52,499 nucleotides of DNA, from positions 1-52,499 of the forward strand of contig JANMQQ010000036.1 in NCBI GenBank assembly GCA_031370545.1, written 5' to 3'. Below the pieces are notes generated by a model. The model was not told the DNA's origin, did no database searches, and was given only the letters and a program-made list of their open reading frames with translations. A program made the translations under genes and the position numbers. The stretch comes from UBA6921 sp031370545. GTDB taxonomy: Bacteria > Pseudomonadota > Gammaproteobacteria > SG8-11. Numbering within the stretch: the stretch's first letter is position 1; the number at the start of each line of letters is the position of its first letter. Below are positions 1 through 8,052 of the stretch, piece after piece.

Positions 1-93
1 CTGCGCTATCGCCGCCGGTTTCATTCCCATCGAAAGTTGCGTTTGGATCATCGTCCGTTCTTCAATGCTCAATTGCTTGTAGTTTTTTCCCAT
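1..93 (-). CDS. IS30-family transposase, N-terminal part (runs off the window)
   Basis: The minus-strand reading from the ATG at 93-91 begins MGKNYKQLSIEERTMIQ and continues with GMKPAAIAQ to the window edge. This is the start of the N-terminal helix-turn-helix of IS30-family DDE transposases (known family feature). Only about 31 residues are present, so the catalytic domain cannot be judged. A GGAG Shine-Dalgarno lies ten bases before the ATG, in the loop of a perfect hairpin. The element sits immediately downstream of the electron-transfer operon and is read in the same direction. The call rests on the distinctive N-terminal motif. Confidence 0.85.
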   Translation of the reverse strand, partial: MGKNYKQLSIEERTMIQTQLSMGMKPAAIAQ

Positions 94-120
94 GCAACAT
101 TTTCTCCCAAAAATGTTGCA
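93..120 (-). promoter_or_regulatory. Hairpin presenting the IS30 transposase Shine-Dalgarno
   Basis: Bases 93-103 and 110-120 are perfect 11-bp complements around a six-base loop (104-109). Read on the minus strand the loop is TGGGAG, the only Shine-Dalgarno before the transposase ATG, and the stem takes in the A of the ATG. Such end-proximal hairpins limit transposase translation from read-through transcripts in several IS families; the role here is inferred. Confidence 0.5.
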
Positions 121-170
121 CTTGGGGTTTGAGCGCGCCCAGTCGGAAAATAAGCTCGGGGGCAGCTATT

Positions 171-2315
171 CTATCGTGTAGCAGTGAACACGACTAAGGC
201 ACTCGGCTTTGCGCCAGTAGGAATATTGCCAGCTTCTTTTAGCATGCCGCTGGCTGAATCAATCGAGTAAATGGAAACGGTATTGGAACCTTCGTTCGTA
301 ACATACACAAAGCGTCCAGAGCCTTCCACCGAAATCGCCACAGGTGCTGCGCCTGACTTGACTTGCCCTACTCGTGTGAAGCGACTTTGTGCAGTATCGG
401 CATAGTAAACAGTAATGTCATTGGAACCCTTGTTGGCCACATACACATAATGCCCGCCGGGGTGCACCGCAACGGCGGTGGGGGATGTCCCTGCTGGAAA
501 TGGCGAACCAGGCACCGCTTTGACTTCACCATTAAAAATATTGATTGAATAAACACCTAATGCGTTAATGCTGCCATGCGCTAAGTAAAGAAATTTACCA
601 CGCGGATCGGCAGCAAGTGCAACGGGATTCTTTGCGACTTCAAAAAAGATCCGGTCTTGACTTATTTCATCAGCCATCGGCCCGGCGCTGTAATAGCGGT
701 AAACGAATACTCTGCTGTCGGTCGCATCCACAACATAGCTAAACCGAGATGCCGGGTGCAGCAAAACGCTGCGTGGCTCAACACCCGCTGGACGCGGAAA
801 GACAATTGCCGGCTGATCGACTTGCGTCAGCTCCCGCAACGTCCCAGTTGTACTATCCACGACAAAGATCGACATGGCATGTTCAGCGGTATTCGCGACG
901 TACGCATAGTGGTCGTTGTAATCGAGCGCGAGTGAACGCGGATCGTTACGCGTTTTAATTGGCGAGCTCGGAATTTCTTTAGGAATTCCCGTTGTAGGAT
1001 CAACCTGGTAAGCCGAAATCGTATTAGATCCGGCATTAGTTACGTACACATATCGGCCGGTTGTGTTAACGCTCACTGATGTAGGATTGATGCCGGTAGG
1101 CCGGGTCGCCACAGCTTTCAAACTACCATTCTCTGCATCAATGCGATATGCAGTCAGTGTGTTATCGTCGGCGTTGGTGACGTAAATCGACTGAGGCTGA
1201 AACTCTACCGGCTTATCGCCCGAAACTATCGCCATTGCACGGGGGCCTGGTCTTGACCAAGTGGTTTCGAGCGCGTTTAATGCGCCGGTTCCCGAATCAA
1301 CTGCATAGGTCGTGATGTCATGCGAATCGTAGTTGGGGCTGAAGGCAAATTGCCCGGAAGGTTCCATTACTAATGTGGCTGGAAGTTTGCCTATGGCCGC
1401 GAAGGGCGATCCGACAATAGCCGTCAACCCTCCGTCGGCGATGTTTACGTTGAACCCCATGACGCCGCCAAAAAAATCGGTTGCGTAAAGGTGTCTTCCC
1501 TTCGAGTCGAGACGGATACCGAAGGGAAACACTTTGGAGCCAAGAGCGAACTCATTCTGACGCTGCAAAACTCCCGTTACAGAATCAATGGCGTAGGTGA
1601 GGATGCTTTTGGTATTCCAACTCGTCAAAAATGCGAATTTGCCACTGGGGTGAATATCAATAAATTGGGGCGCATCGCCTGCCGCATAGGGGGAGCCGGG
1701 CAGATTGGTTAGTGTGCCTGTGAGCGGGTCGATGCGATAACCCGATACATTGTCATCCATAATATTCGTCATATAGACAAATTGTCCCGAAGGCGCGACA
1801 GCCACCGAGCGCGGCATCTTGCCACCGGGGAAGGGCGCACCTTTAACCGGAGTGAGCTCGCCAGTCTGGGCGTTAATCGCCATTGCGCCAATGTTTAGGG
1901 AGTTGCGACCCGCCAGATACAAGTACTTTCCTGCTGGGTCCGTGGCCATCCAAAACGGTGAGCTAATCTTAGGATTGTAAGGTGACCCCGGCAGTGGGGT
2001 TAAACGCCCAGTCATTGAATCAACCGCAAATCCAGACACTCTCATCGACGTTTGCTGCGAAACGTAAACGAATTTTCCAGACGGGTGCGTCACGACGGAT
2101 GAGGGGAATTTCCCAACAGGGACATGCCCGTTGTGGCGCAGTTGACCAGATCTGTTATCAACGATAAAACCAGAGAGGGTGTTGTCGTACGAATTCACGA
2201 CGTAAGCGAAGCGCGGCACTTCCGATCCGGCCGGTAAGGCGGCTGTGCTGGCAATAACGACCACCGCAATTCGCATCAACCTTAACATGCCGTCACGACC
2301 ACGCCGCTCAATCAT
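171..2315 (-). CDS. YVTN-family beta-propeller protein, exported
   Basis: Last gene of the electron-transfer operon, starting 15 bases after the stop of the 11-heme cytochrome gene. The 714 residues are almost entirely YVTN/lactonase-type propeller repeats of the form YVYVTNxGSNTISxYxxDxxTG, enough for about two seven-bladed propellers in tandem. Clear examples lie near residues 35, 375, 420, 465, 610 and 660. The N-terminus carries a hydrophobic export signal (IAVVVIASTAALPAGS). The printed start gives a long arginine-rich n-region; the ATGs at 2288 or 2276 would give a more ordinary signal peptide, and none has a strong ribosome-binding site. Repeats of this family are usually extracytoplasmic binding or scaffold modules. 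No lactonase chemistry is claimed. Its place behind cytochrome genes suggests a scaffold for the surface complex. Confidence 0.85.
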   Translation of the reverse strand: MIERRGRDGMLRLMRIAVVVIASTAALPAGSEVPRFAYVVNSYDNTLSGFIVDNRSGQLRHNGHVPVGKFPSSVVTHPSGKFVYVSQQTSMRVSGFAVDSMTGRLTPLPGSPYNPKISSPFWMATDPAGKYLYLAGRNSLNIGAMAINAQTGELTPVKGAPFPGGKMPRSVAVAPSGQFVYMTNIMDDNVSGYRIDPLTGTLTNLPGSPYAAGDAPQFIDIHPSGKFAFLTSWNTKSILTYAIDSVTGVLQRQNEFALGSKVFPFGIRLDSKGRHLYATDFFGGVMGFNVNIADGGLTAIVGSPFAAIGKLPATLVMEPSGQFAFSPNYDSHDITTYAVDSGTGALNALETTWSRPGPRAMAIVSGDKPVEFQPQSIYVTNADDNTLTAYRIDAENGSLKAVATRPTGINPTSVSVNTTGRYVYVTNAGSNTISAYQVDPTTGIPKEIPSSPIKTRNDPRSLALDYNDHYAYVANTAEHAMSIFVVDSTTGTLRELTQVDQPAIVFPRPAGVEPRSVLLHPASRFSYVVDATDSRVFVYRYYSAGPMADEISQDRIFFEVAKNPVALAADPRGKFLYLAHGSINALGVYSINIFNGEVKAVPGSPFPAGTSPTAVAVHPGGHYVYVANKGSNDITVYYADTAQSRFTRVGQVKSGAAPVAISVEGSGRFVYVTNEGSNTVSIYSIDSASGMLKEAGNIPTGAKPSALVVFTATR

Positions 2316-2330
2316 GAAGCTTAGACTTGG

Positions 2331-5138
2331 CTATGGGACCTGTATGCAAGCTTCACTACTCATGGCCATCCAAAACATACCGTCTTCACCATTCCCGGGC
2401 GGACCAGCGGAACCACAGTTTGTATCTTGCCACTGCCCGCTAGCACCAAAACTCCGCACTTTTAATGCAGCTCGGTTGTAGTAGGGCCCAGCAAGAAAGC
2501 CATTTGTTGTCTGTATCCGAACCTGCCCGCGCTCCGCAGTTGCGGTGTTCTCAGCGCCGACGTCATTCAGATTTACTAGAAATACTTTATTCTTCCAGCC
2601 ATGAGGTACGGCGACGTGACATAAATTACACCGAAAGGTATCAACCGCATTGGCGTGAAAAAGGTGCAAATTAACACCCATTGCACCCATGGCCATGCCA
2701 CCACCCATAGCTCCTCCGCCCATTCCCATGCACATCATCCCACCACCACCTCCACCACCCATTCCACCACCACCCATTCCACCATTCGCCATGCCACCAA
2801 CACCGCCACCCATCATGCACATTCCCGCTCCACCCAATGCAAATCCGCTGTTTTGTGCAGCGGTTTGAGCTGTATCTGCATACTGACCATAGTCGTGACA
2901 CTTGAAACAAATGTGTGTTCGCACATCCGGATTACAGGGCGCCCTATTAGCTTGGCCGCACGCATCCTCGCCAGTGCCACCAATCAAATCACCAGACCAC
3001 TTACCCTTGAGGAGAAAATTATTGGACGAACCATGCGGCCCCCAAACATTGCCATTCTCCCCACCATCCGGAACAACCGTACCTGCCTGAGTATTAGATC
3101 CGTGACAGTCGGTACAGTACATTGTTTGCACGCCCACAAACCTAAATGGGACATTCCAGTTGCGAGCATCCGCATGGCGAGCGGTTGGATCACGGCCAGT
3201 GTCGCTACGCACTGGATGCCAACTGCGATGATTGTTGGATTGAAAATTTACTAAGCTGGTCGCTGGCCCTGTATTGGCAGGAGCAGGTCCGGACCCGCTA
3301 TCTTGGGTTGTTACAGGTTCACCGCGATGGTTTGCTGGCGAGTTGTACTCATTAGCTTGGTTGGTGTACTGGGTCATTTGATTTGTGCCTGGGGCTGTAC
3401 CGCCCCTAAAAGAACCCAACATCGGTGGTGTTGCCCCGTAGGCGTAATTCGAATGACACTTTAGGCAGACCTGATACTCGCGAGTTACGTAAGGTTGGCC
3501 TACATCAGTAGGACTATTTACAGTCGGATCGCCACGCTTGATAGTGAAGGTAATGTTGCCCTCTGGCAAAGCGTTAAAGTTGCTTGATCCATATGTGGGC
3601 TCGACGCCCCACATGCCTTTCAATACCCCGGACGCGAGATTATTGTGCTGAGTGCCCCCGGTCATGTCGTGTGTATGCGTGGGCCCTGCATCCGGAGTAT
3701 TAGGATTCGCGTTGAAGATTCGATTCCTGATCACTCGGTGCGGGTTGTGACAGTCGGTACACTCCACATGGCGGTTGTTAAGATTGCCGTATCCCAGATT
3801 AACTCGTGCCTCAATGAAATCTTTGCCCGCCTGTGTAACTGCGGTCTCAGTTCCGATGTTGTGCACCTCTGGCGTAGCGCTATTTAGATTGAAGCCATTT
3901 GCCTGATCAGTTGAGGTAATCGGCATGTGCGTGTTGCCGGGGGTCGTAAAGTCGGTTTTGATATCGGGTACTGGCGTATTTAATCCTTGAGCGTTGAGCG
4001 TGCCACCATCAGATGAATGGCAGGCAAAACACGTTTGTTCAATAGCTGGATTTCCACCCTGCTTGATCAAGTAGCCGCTAGCACTAATTTTAGTCGGACC
4101 ATCGGTGCCCTCACGCAACAGGCGTCGAGAGCCTTGCACGGTGTGAATGTCATGACATGCCAAACAGGCAGTTTCCCATACCTGCTTCCCCTGCGGAAAA
4201 TCACGTACTGCCGCTGCTGCCGTTGTATATGTCCCAGTTGCAACTTGGCTATTGGCATGAGCGGAGCCGACCCATCCCTGCTTATCGTGGCAGGCGAGAC
4301 AAATAATATCTCGTGCCGGATCAAAAGCCGTGGCGGTCGGCGCACTAAGCTGAAAACGCGACGCACGCAGGAATTTGATATTTTCATTATTGAGTACGTT
4401 ATTGTCACGAATGTGCGGGTCATGACAGGTATTACACTGCACCATGCCTTCTGTTGCTCCAGGTGTTTTAGGCTCTAAGGGCAGCAGCGGCTTAACTCCC
4501 CTTTTGCGCACCCCGACGTACTGCGAGGTGGCAGGATCCCTCATATCGCCATCTTTTAATGCCAACGCTGAGTTAAACGTGAGAGAAATGGGATGGTCAT
4601 TTCGTAGATTCGTGCCGATGAAGCGAGTAAAGCCGGTATCCGTTCCTTCGCCAGGTGCCATTACACCATTTGGACCCGTGCCCTGCATTGCGATATCCGC
4701 AGTCAGTGGGTTTTGGTCCGTGAATGCACCCGTGAGTACATTCACCGCACCAATCGCCATGGTCCCGTCGTGACACGACAGGCATAACTTTGAAATACCG
4801 CTGGGCTGATCTAACGGCACATCAGGGCCAGAAGTCGCGTCAATCGATCCCGAACGATAGGTGTCGTAAACAGCGCTTGATAGCTTGCGATTCCACAATG
4901 GGGCTTGGGCCGTCTCAGCTGCATGAGGGGTATGGCAGAACACACAGATTTGTTTTTCAGTCGTTGCCGAAACTACGCGACTAGCACCCCCGGCCAAGTT
5001 GGGGGTGATGGCTGAGGAAAAATTATGCTTGGTGTTACGAATGTCGGCGATGCGCGCAGCATAGGTCTGGCTTAAAGAGAGCAAGCTCAATGCCGCAAAA
5101 AGCGCAATTACAATGATTTTAAACCGTTTGGTCCCCAT
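2331..5138 (-). CDS. Secreted undecaheme (11-heme) c-type cytochrome with Gly/Met-rich insert
   Basis: The 935-residue protein has a signal peptide (hydrophobic residues 7-26) and eleven CXXCH heme-attachment motifs, at about residues 65, 119, 235, 280, 325, 370, 460, 558, 675, 744 and 837. Many additional His residues could serve as distal ligands. Between hemes 10 and 11 lies a low-complexity tract (about 769-821) made almost only of Gly and Met with two Cys; no heme motif falls inside it. The start has a GAGGA Shine-Dalgarno five bases upstream. It is encoded between NHL lipoprotein genes and a YVTN propeller gene. Large secreted multiheme cytochromes of this kind carry electrons at or beyond the outer membrane; whether this one polymerises into a filament is unknown. 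It is not an obvious MtrA/MtrC-type decaheme protein by spacing. Confidence 0.93.
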   Translation of the reverse strand: MGTKRFKIIVIALFAALSLLSLSQTYAARIADIRNTKHNFSSAITPNLAGGASRVVSATTEKQICVFCHTPHAAETAQAPLWNRKLSSAVYDTYRSGSIDATSGPDVPLDQPSGISKLCLSCHDGTMAIGAVNVLTGAFTDQNPLTADIAMQGTGPNGVMAPGEGTDTGFTRFIGTNLRNDHPISLTFNSALALKDGDMRDPATSQYVGVRKRGVKPLLPLEPKTPGATEGMVQCNTCHDPHIRDNNVLNNENIKFLRASRFQLSAPTATAFDPARDIICLACHDKQGWVGSAHANSQVATGTYTTAAAAVRDFPQGKQVWETACLACHDIHTVQGSRRLLREGTDGPTKISASGYLIKQGGNPAIEQTCFACHSSDGGTLNAQGLNTPVPDIKTDFTTPGNTHMPITSTDQANGFNLNSATPEVHNIGTETAVTQAGKDFIEARVNLGYGNLNNRHVECTDCHNPHRVIRNRIFNANPNTPDAGPTHTHDMTGGTQHNNLASGVLKGMWGVEPTYGSSNFNALPEGNITFTIKRGDPTVNSPTDVGQPYVTREYQVCLKCHSNYAYGATPPMLGSFRGGTAPGTNQMTQYTNQANEYNSPANHRGEPVTTQDSGSGPAPANTGPATSLVNFQSNNHRSWHPVRSDTGRDPTARHADARNWNVPFRFVGVQTMYCTDCHGSNTQAGTVVPDGGENGNVWGPHGSSNNFLLKGKWSGDLIGGTGEDACGQANRAPCNPDVRTHICFKCHDYGQYADTAQTAAQNSGFALGGAGMCMMGGGVGGMANGGMGGGGMGGGGGGGMMCMGMGGGAMGGGMAMGAMGVNLHLFHANAVDTFRCNLCHVAVPHGWKNKVFLVNLNDVGAENTATAERGQVRIQTTNGFLAGPYYNRAALKVRSFGASGQWQDTNCGSAGPPGNGEDGMFWMAMSSEACIQVP

Positions 5139-5250
5139 AGAATCCTCGTCGCGCAGCGGATTGAGTTACGAGCTGGCACGTTCGCAAGTTGCTGCCTGTA
5201 TCAGGGGTGACAACCACTTCCGCATGTAAGTATGCCGTAGGTCAAGCCGC

Positions 5251-6297
5251 TCACTTCGATAAACCACCAATATATTCGAGAATCACTACGCGGCTATTGA
5301 ACATATCGGCAACATAGACGCGACCCCTAGCGTCAGACCAAACACCCGATGGCAAATAGAACTCCCCGATTTCAGATCCCGTACCACCGATAGGCAATAG
5401 TAACTGACCATCTGGCGAATATACTAACAAATGATCGTAATACGATTCTATAACGTAGACGCGACCCGCCCGATCAACAGAAATCCCTTTAGGCCGCGGC
5501 AGGTCACCAACATTCAACCCGCGTCGACCAAACTTAAGCACGTACTTACCTTCGGGAGTGAGCACCTGTATCCGCGAGTTGAGAGTATCCGTCACATACA
5601 ATTTGTTGTTAGCGAAGGCCAGGAAAGTTGGAAAGTTGAATTCCCCGATCCCTTCGCCCCGTTGACCGATGACCTCGCGTAACTTGCCTTCATCATCGAA
5701 GACTTTGATGTTGTGTGCGTGGGTATCAGAGACGTAAATTCGGCCTGTTTTTGGGTCACGCGCAATCCCGGTAGGTCGCTTGAGTATGCCATCGCCAAAA
5801 GATCCTAGTGGCTCACCATTGGGTCCAAGCCGAATAACCTCGGCTAAATCGGCATCCGCGACCAGCAGTTGGCCGTTCGCACCTGCTACGATTCCTGACG
5901 GAGTAGCAAATTTACGCGATTGCCCGGCGTCGTCCCAAAACAATAGCTGACCCTTCGGTTCATCAAATACAAATATGCCTCGACGCCCAACATCGGTGAT
6001 GTATACCCGTCCGCGTGCATCGTCGACCACTCCCGACTGAGGTCGCTGCAACATCAACCGATCCGGTTCCGAACTGGCCAGCCCAACCAACCAGCGCAAG
6101 ATTTTTTCAAACCTGCCGCCTTCTTCCTTGAAAATATTGTCTTCCCCGGTGAACTGGCCCACGTAGCGGTACCGCGCCATTTCGGGCTGTTGCGGCCAAA
6201 CTCTGCTTTCACCCGTCGCTTCATAGCGCAAAAATGATTTGGTCTCACCGCAGGCGACAAGTGTTGTCAATAAAAAAATAATTGCTAGAACGCGCAT
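5251..6297 (-). CDS. NHL-repeat beta-propeller lipoprotein (second of pair)
   Basis: The N-terminus MRVLAIIFLLTTLVACGE is a lipoprotein signal with cleavage expected before Cys16. Residues about 80-345 hold repeated NHL units: xPxGIxxDxxGRVYVxDxxNxRVxVF patterns recur near 100, 145, 190, 235, 285 and 325, enough for a six-bladed propeller. It starts 18 bases after the stop of the related NHL lipoprotein gene and is followed by a 112-base gap before the 11-heme cytochrome gene. NHL propellers are protein-binding scaffolds. With cytochromes on both sides, a role in anchoring or assembling the electron conduit is inferred. No catalytic residues are evident. Confidence 0.88.
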   Translation of the reverse strand: MRVLAIIFLLTTLVACGETKSFLRYEATGESRVWPQQPEMARYRYVGQFTGEDNIFKEEGGRFEKILRWLVGLASSEPDRLMLQRPQSGVVDDARGRVYITDVGRRGIFVFDEPKGQLLFWDDAGQSRKFATPSGIVAGANGQLLVADADLAEVIRLGPNGEPLGSFGDGILKRPTGIARDPKTGRIYVSDTHAHNIKVFDDEGKLREVIGQRGEGIGEFNFPTFLAFANNKLYVTDTLNSRIQVLTPEGKYVLKFGRRGLNVGDLPRPKGISVDRAGRVYVIESYYDHLLVYSPDGQLLLPIGGTGSEIGEFYLPSGVWSDARGRVYVADMFNSRVVILEYIGGLSK

Positions 6298-6315
6298 GTA
6301 TTCTGGGTGGTTGCC

Positions 6316-7422
6316 TTACTGCACGATGATCGGGAGAGCGTCGTTGTTGTCAGTTACAACACGAAACGCTTGAACACGGCGATTCATGCTGTCCGCAACA
6401 TACAATATGTTTTGATCTGATAGCCACATGCCGGTGATCTGTCTGAACCGACCGGGGGCGTAACCAGTGCCGCCGATGGTCGCAACGAGCCGGATGTCGT
6501 CAAATATCTTGATAGTATTGTCGGAGCGATCACTCACGAAAATGCGATTGCGCTTATCAACTATGATGGCCGTAGGCCAAATAATTTGTCCGCGCGCGAT
6601 TGAAAATCGAAACGCCCCAGTATTGATATCAATTTCCTGGAGCGGCAACTCCAGTCGATCAGCAACAAAAAGGGTATCTTTACCCTTTGCGATAGCAGTA
6701 ATTGCGCGAAATTTACCAGGACCTTGGCCCCGTGAACCGATTGCAGACATGGCTTGGCCAGTTTTGCTGAAGATCACAATATGGCTATAGCTACCATCGG
6801 CGACATATATCTGTCCGCGCACCTCATCCACGACAACATCAACGGGCCGCGCCAAATTAGCCGCATCGGCAAAACGGCGAACGAAATTTCCATTGGCATC
6901 AAAATAAAGCACTTGTTTACCGACCGGATCAGCGACGTAAAAACTAAGATCCGATTCGACTGCCATGCCTGCAGGGTCGCCGACGAATTGGCTACCCGCC
7001 AGCGCCAAACTTTGAATCGCTTTTGTGGTGAGGTTATAGCGATAAATCGCGCGCGTGCCCGCATCAACGATCAACATCTGGTCTTTTACACCGCCTACTG
7101 CAACTGGAGTTAAAAATGTTACGGTGTTCCCCGCGCCCACTATGATGCGCGCGAATTCGCCCACTGCACCGCTCGCCATCTCTTGTCGACCACCGGTAAT
7201 GGGCTCCATCGCAACCAAAACTTCGGGATCCCCCGGACGTGTGTAACTGGTGAGCGGACTGACTGGCCGAGTGGTCGGCGCGGCTTTTTCCGGTGCCGTT
7301 ACCGATGATTTCAATTCAGCAACGCTGCAACTTGCAAGCATGATAATGCCCAGCACCGGTGTAAGTGCTCGCCAAGTCGGAGCGTGATTATCTCGGAGGG
7401 GTGCGATGATCGGGCAGCGCAT
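6316..7422 (-). CDS. NHL-repeat beta-propeller lipoprotein (first of pair)
   Basis: 368 residues. A positively charged N-terminus leads into GIIMLASCSV, a lipobox with Cys near residue 32. The mature part holds NHL-like repeats from about residue 95 to 360 (for example VVVDEVRGQIYVADGSYSHI and IIVDKRNRIFVSDRSDNTI). It shares architecture with the next gene, so the two probably arose by duplication or fold into similar propellers, though identity is low by eye. It follows the third triheme cytochrome gene by 52 bases. The long n-region leaves the exact start uncertain. Function as a surface or periplasmic scaffold is inferred from context. Confidence 0.87.
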   Translation of the reverse strand: MRCPIIAPLRDNHAPTWRALTPVLGIIMLASCSVAELKSSVTAPEKAAPTTRPVSPLTSYTRPGDPEVLVAMEPITGGRQEMASGAVGEFARIIVGAGNTVTFLTPVAVGGVKDQMLIVDAGTRAIYRYNLTTKAIQSLALAGSQFVGDPAGMAVESDLSFYVADPVGKQVLYFDANGNFVRRFADAANLARPVDVVVDEVRGQIYVADGSYSHIVIFSKTGQAMSAIGSRGQGPGKFRAITAIAKGKDTLFVADRLELPLQEIDINTGAFRFSIARGQIIWPTAIIVDKRNRIFVSDRSDNTIKIFDDIRLVATIGGTGYAPGRFRQITGMWLSDQNILYVADSMNRRVQAFRVVTDNNDALPIIVQ

Positions 7423-7474
7423 AGAGCAACCTGTACCGCAGTGTCGTCCGGAAAAATGCGTGAAAAGTTTTATC

Positions 7475-8035
7475 TTACCGCAACCCTACATTGTCGCGAG
7501 GAACGCTGTGGCAGCGATTGCATTCCAGCGGCGGGAACGCCACTTTGCCATGGCAAACCCCGCAAAACTCGCCTTCAATAATGGCCGCCATAGTTACAAA
7601 ATTTCCACCGCGTTGAGGCAGGAAAATTTCTGGATGGCAGTTTTTACACGTTAACCATTTTGTATGAGGTAAATGGGGAAACCGCACATACGGCATCGAT
7701 GCGGTGTTTTTGAAAATCACATCGAAATCGACCGAGTGCATCTTCTCTGTCCCTGACAGCCCGGTTCGCGGATTAACCATGCCTTTGTCGAGCGTGTCTA
7801 CCCAATTAATGACGCCACGCTGATCGCGCGGGAAGTTCGCCATAGCTTCGGAAGGGGGTTGTAAAATCCTAACCGCGTCATTGGTCGCATCGTGAATTCC
7901 ATCCTCGGCAATTGGAACAACATGTCCGTTCAATTGAAAATGTCCGGCACCTTCATCGGCCACCGCAGGCACGGCCAGCATACCCAACACTAATGCAACA
8001 CGCACACCACTCGGCACTGAACCACGCATAGTCAT
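7475..8035 (-). CDS. Triheme c-type cytochrome, periplasmic (third in operon)
   Basis: 186 residues with a signal peptide (VALVLGMLAVPAVA) and three heme sites in the C-terminal half: CKNCH, CGVCH and CNRCH. The arrangement FPHxPHTxWLxCxNCHPxIF then MxAIIxGxFCGVCHGKVAFP is that of short triheme (c7-like) domains found next to multiheme conduits in metal-respiring bacteria. The N-terminal half (EDGIHDATNDAVRILQPP onward) matches the 225-residue cytochrome encoded at 9802-10479 over most of its length, so the two are paralogues. The start has AGGGA eight bases upstream. Likely role: passing electrons through the periplasm to the outer-membrane complex (inferred). Confidence 0.92.
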   Translation of the reverse strand: MTMRGSVPSGVRVALVLGMLAVPAVADEGAGHFQLNGHVVPIAEDGIHDATNDAVRILQPPSEAMANFPRDQRGVINWVDTLDKGMVNPRTGLSGTEKMHSVDFDVIFKNTASMPYVRFPHLPHTKWLTCKNCHPEIFLPQRGGNFVTMAAIIEGEFCGVCHGKVAFPPLECNRCHSVPRDNVGLR

Positions 8036-8052
8036 GTTCCGATCCCTATTGG

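Larger units (their letters stand above)
1..140 (-). mobile_element. IS30-family insertion sequence, transposase-start end
   Basis: The transposase start at 91-93 is followed outward by a hairpin (93-120) and then by a stretch beginning TTGCACTTGGGGTTTGAG, which resembles the terminal inverted repeats of IS30-family elements. The exact outer boundary, given here as about 140, is a guess because the other end and the target duplication lie outside the window. Confidence 0.6.

Noticed and set aside
2655..3254. Plus-strand reading frame rich in His and Thr, looking like a metal-binding protein
   Set aside because: It is the complement of the Gly/Met-rich and neighbouring part of the 11-heme cytochrome gene; His/Thr richness is just the antisense of GGN/ATG codons.
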